Source: a bacterium | Lineage (GTDB): Bacteria > Ratteibacteria > UBA8468 > B48-G9 > JAFGKM01 | Direction of reading: 5' to 3' | Length of the DNA: 6,832 bases | NCBI GenBank assembly: GCA_021160565.1 | Contig: JAGHCG010000128.1 | Coordinates: 1-6,832 of the forward strand | Made by a program: the position numbers and the translations under genes | Shown here: positions 6,696 through 6,832 of the stretch, in pieces | Position numbering within the stretch: position 1 is the stretch's first letter | How the letters are laid out: each line of letters begins with the position of its first letter | The notes under the pieces: generated by a model | What the model was told of the DNA's origin: nothing | Database searches by the model: none | What the model saw: the letters and a program-made list of their open reading frames with translations, nothing else

Positions 6696-6832
6696 AGATA
6701 AAGTTGTGGTTATAACAGGCGCATTTGGAGGAATAGGTAAAGAAATCGCAATAAAATTTGGAAATGAAGGAGCAAAACTTGTTCTTTGGGATATAGTAAT
6801 TGATGAAAATTTCAAAAAATATCTCGAAGAAA
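6688..6832 (+). CDS. fabG: Short-chain dehydrogenase, probably 3-oxoacyl-ACP reductase FabG (N-terminal part)
   Basis: FabG reduces 3-oxoacyl-ACP to 3-hydroxyacyl-ACP, the first reduction of each fatty-acid elongation cycle. Only the first 48 residues are in the window; the frame runs off the end. They form the start of a Rossmann fold: strand KVVVIT, the dinucleotide loop TGAFGGIG (10-17), a helix, and the second strand KLVLWD ending in Asp35. The family loop is usually TGASRGIG; here Ser-Arg is replaced by Phe-Gly. An acidic residue at the end of the second strand is typical of NAD(H)-binding short-chain dehydrogenases, whereas most FabG proteins use NADPH. Position after fabD, with an 8-base overlap, strongly suggests FabG. 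The catalytic Ser, Tyr and Lys lie beyond the window, so another short-chain dehydrogenase is possible. Confidence 0.78.
   Translation, partial: MFKDKVVVITGAFGGIGKEIAIKFGNEGAKLVLWDIVIDENFKKYLEE

Noticed and set aside
6444..6815. Antisense open frame of 123 codons across the fabD-fabG junction
   Set aside because: It overlaps the conserved 3' half of fabD and the start of the dehydrogenase; its composition is that of a complement-strand shadow.
1..6832. Mobile elements, CRISPR repeats, tRNA or rRNA genes, riboswitches, defence or toxin genes, terminators
   Set aside because: The window is almost wholly filled by recognisable housekeeping genes on one strand; I saw no repeat arrays, transposase, hairpin followed by a T-run, or structured leader.

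Overview
The window is a gapless stretch of a bacterial chromosome in which every gene is read from the + strand. It holds the 3' part of hisI, then complete secD, secF, rsmD, coaD, rpmF, plsX, fabH and fabD, and the first 48 codons of a short-chain dehydrogenase that is most likely fabG. By eye the DNA is A+T-rich (about one third G+C) with a purine-rich coding strand. I found only five CGN arginine codons (at 966, 2294, 3633, 4685 and 5374); the rest are AGA/AGG. The proteins are rich in Lys, Glu and Ile. This suggests a low-GC bacterium, possibly thermophilic and possibly from a poorly cultured phylum, but the phylum cannot be fixed from this sequence. The complete bacterial fatty-acid genes and 16S methyltransferase exclude an archaeon.

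Layout: 1-351 is the end of a histidine biosynthesis gene. 348-2560 encodes the SecD/SecF pair that drives the late steps of protein export. 2557-3791 holds two housekeeping genes (16S rRNA methyltransferase, phosphopantetheine adenylyltransferase) and ribosomal protein L32. 3788-6832 is the phospholipid and fatty-acid cluster plsX-fabH-fabD-fabG. The genes are packed end to end: six junctions share 1, 4 or 8 bases between stop and start, one has a 2-base gap, and the largest gap is 12 bases (before rpmF). There is no room for an internal promoter, terminator or riboswitch outside coding sequence, so the region is probably one translationally coupled operon whose promoter lies upstream of the window.

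Functionally, CoaD makes dephospho-CoA, the precursor of the CoA that FabD and FabH use as malonyl-CoA and acetyl-CoA. FabD, FabH and FabG start and run type II fatty-acid synthesis. PlsX turns acyl-ACP into acyl-phosphate for phospholipid synthesis. SecDF acts in the membrane so made, and L32 and RsmD serve the ribosome. The operon therefore ties envelope growth to ribosome production, a known bacterial arrangement.

I see no mobile element, RNA gene, CRISPR array, toxin or defence gene, and no undescribed system. The points worth a second look are small: an SD-less, AT-palindromic start for rsmD, an Asp in the cofactor-binding region of the putative FabG, the absence of yajC and of a DUF177 (yceD) gene from places where they are often found, and some motif substitutions in PlsX and FabH.
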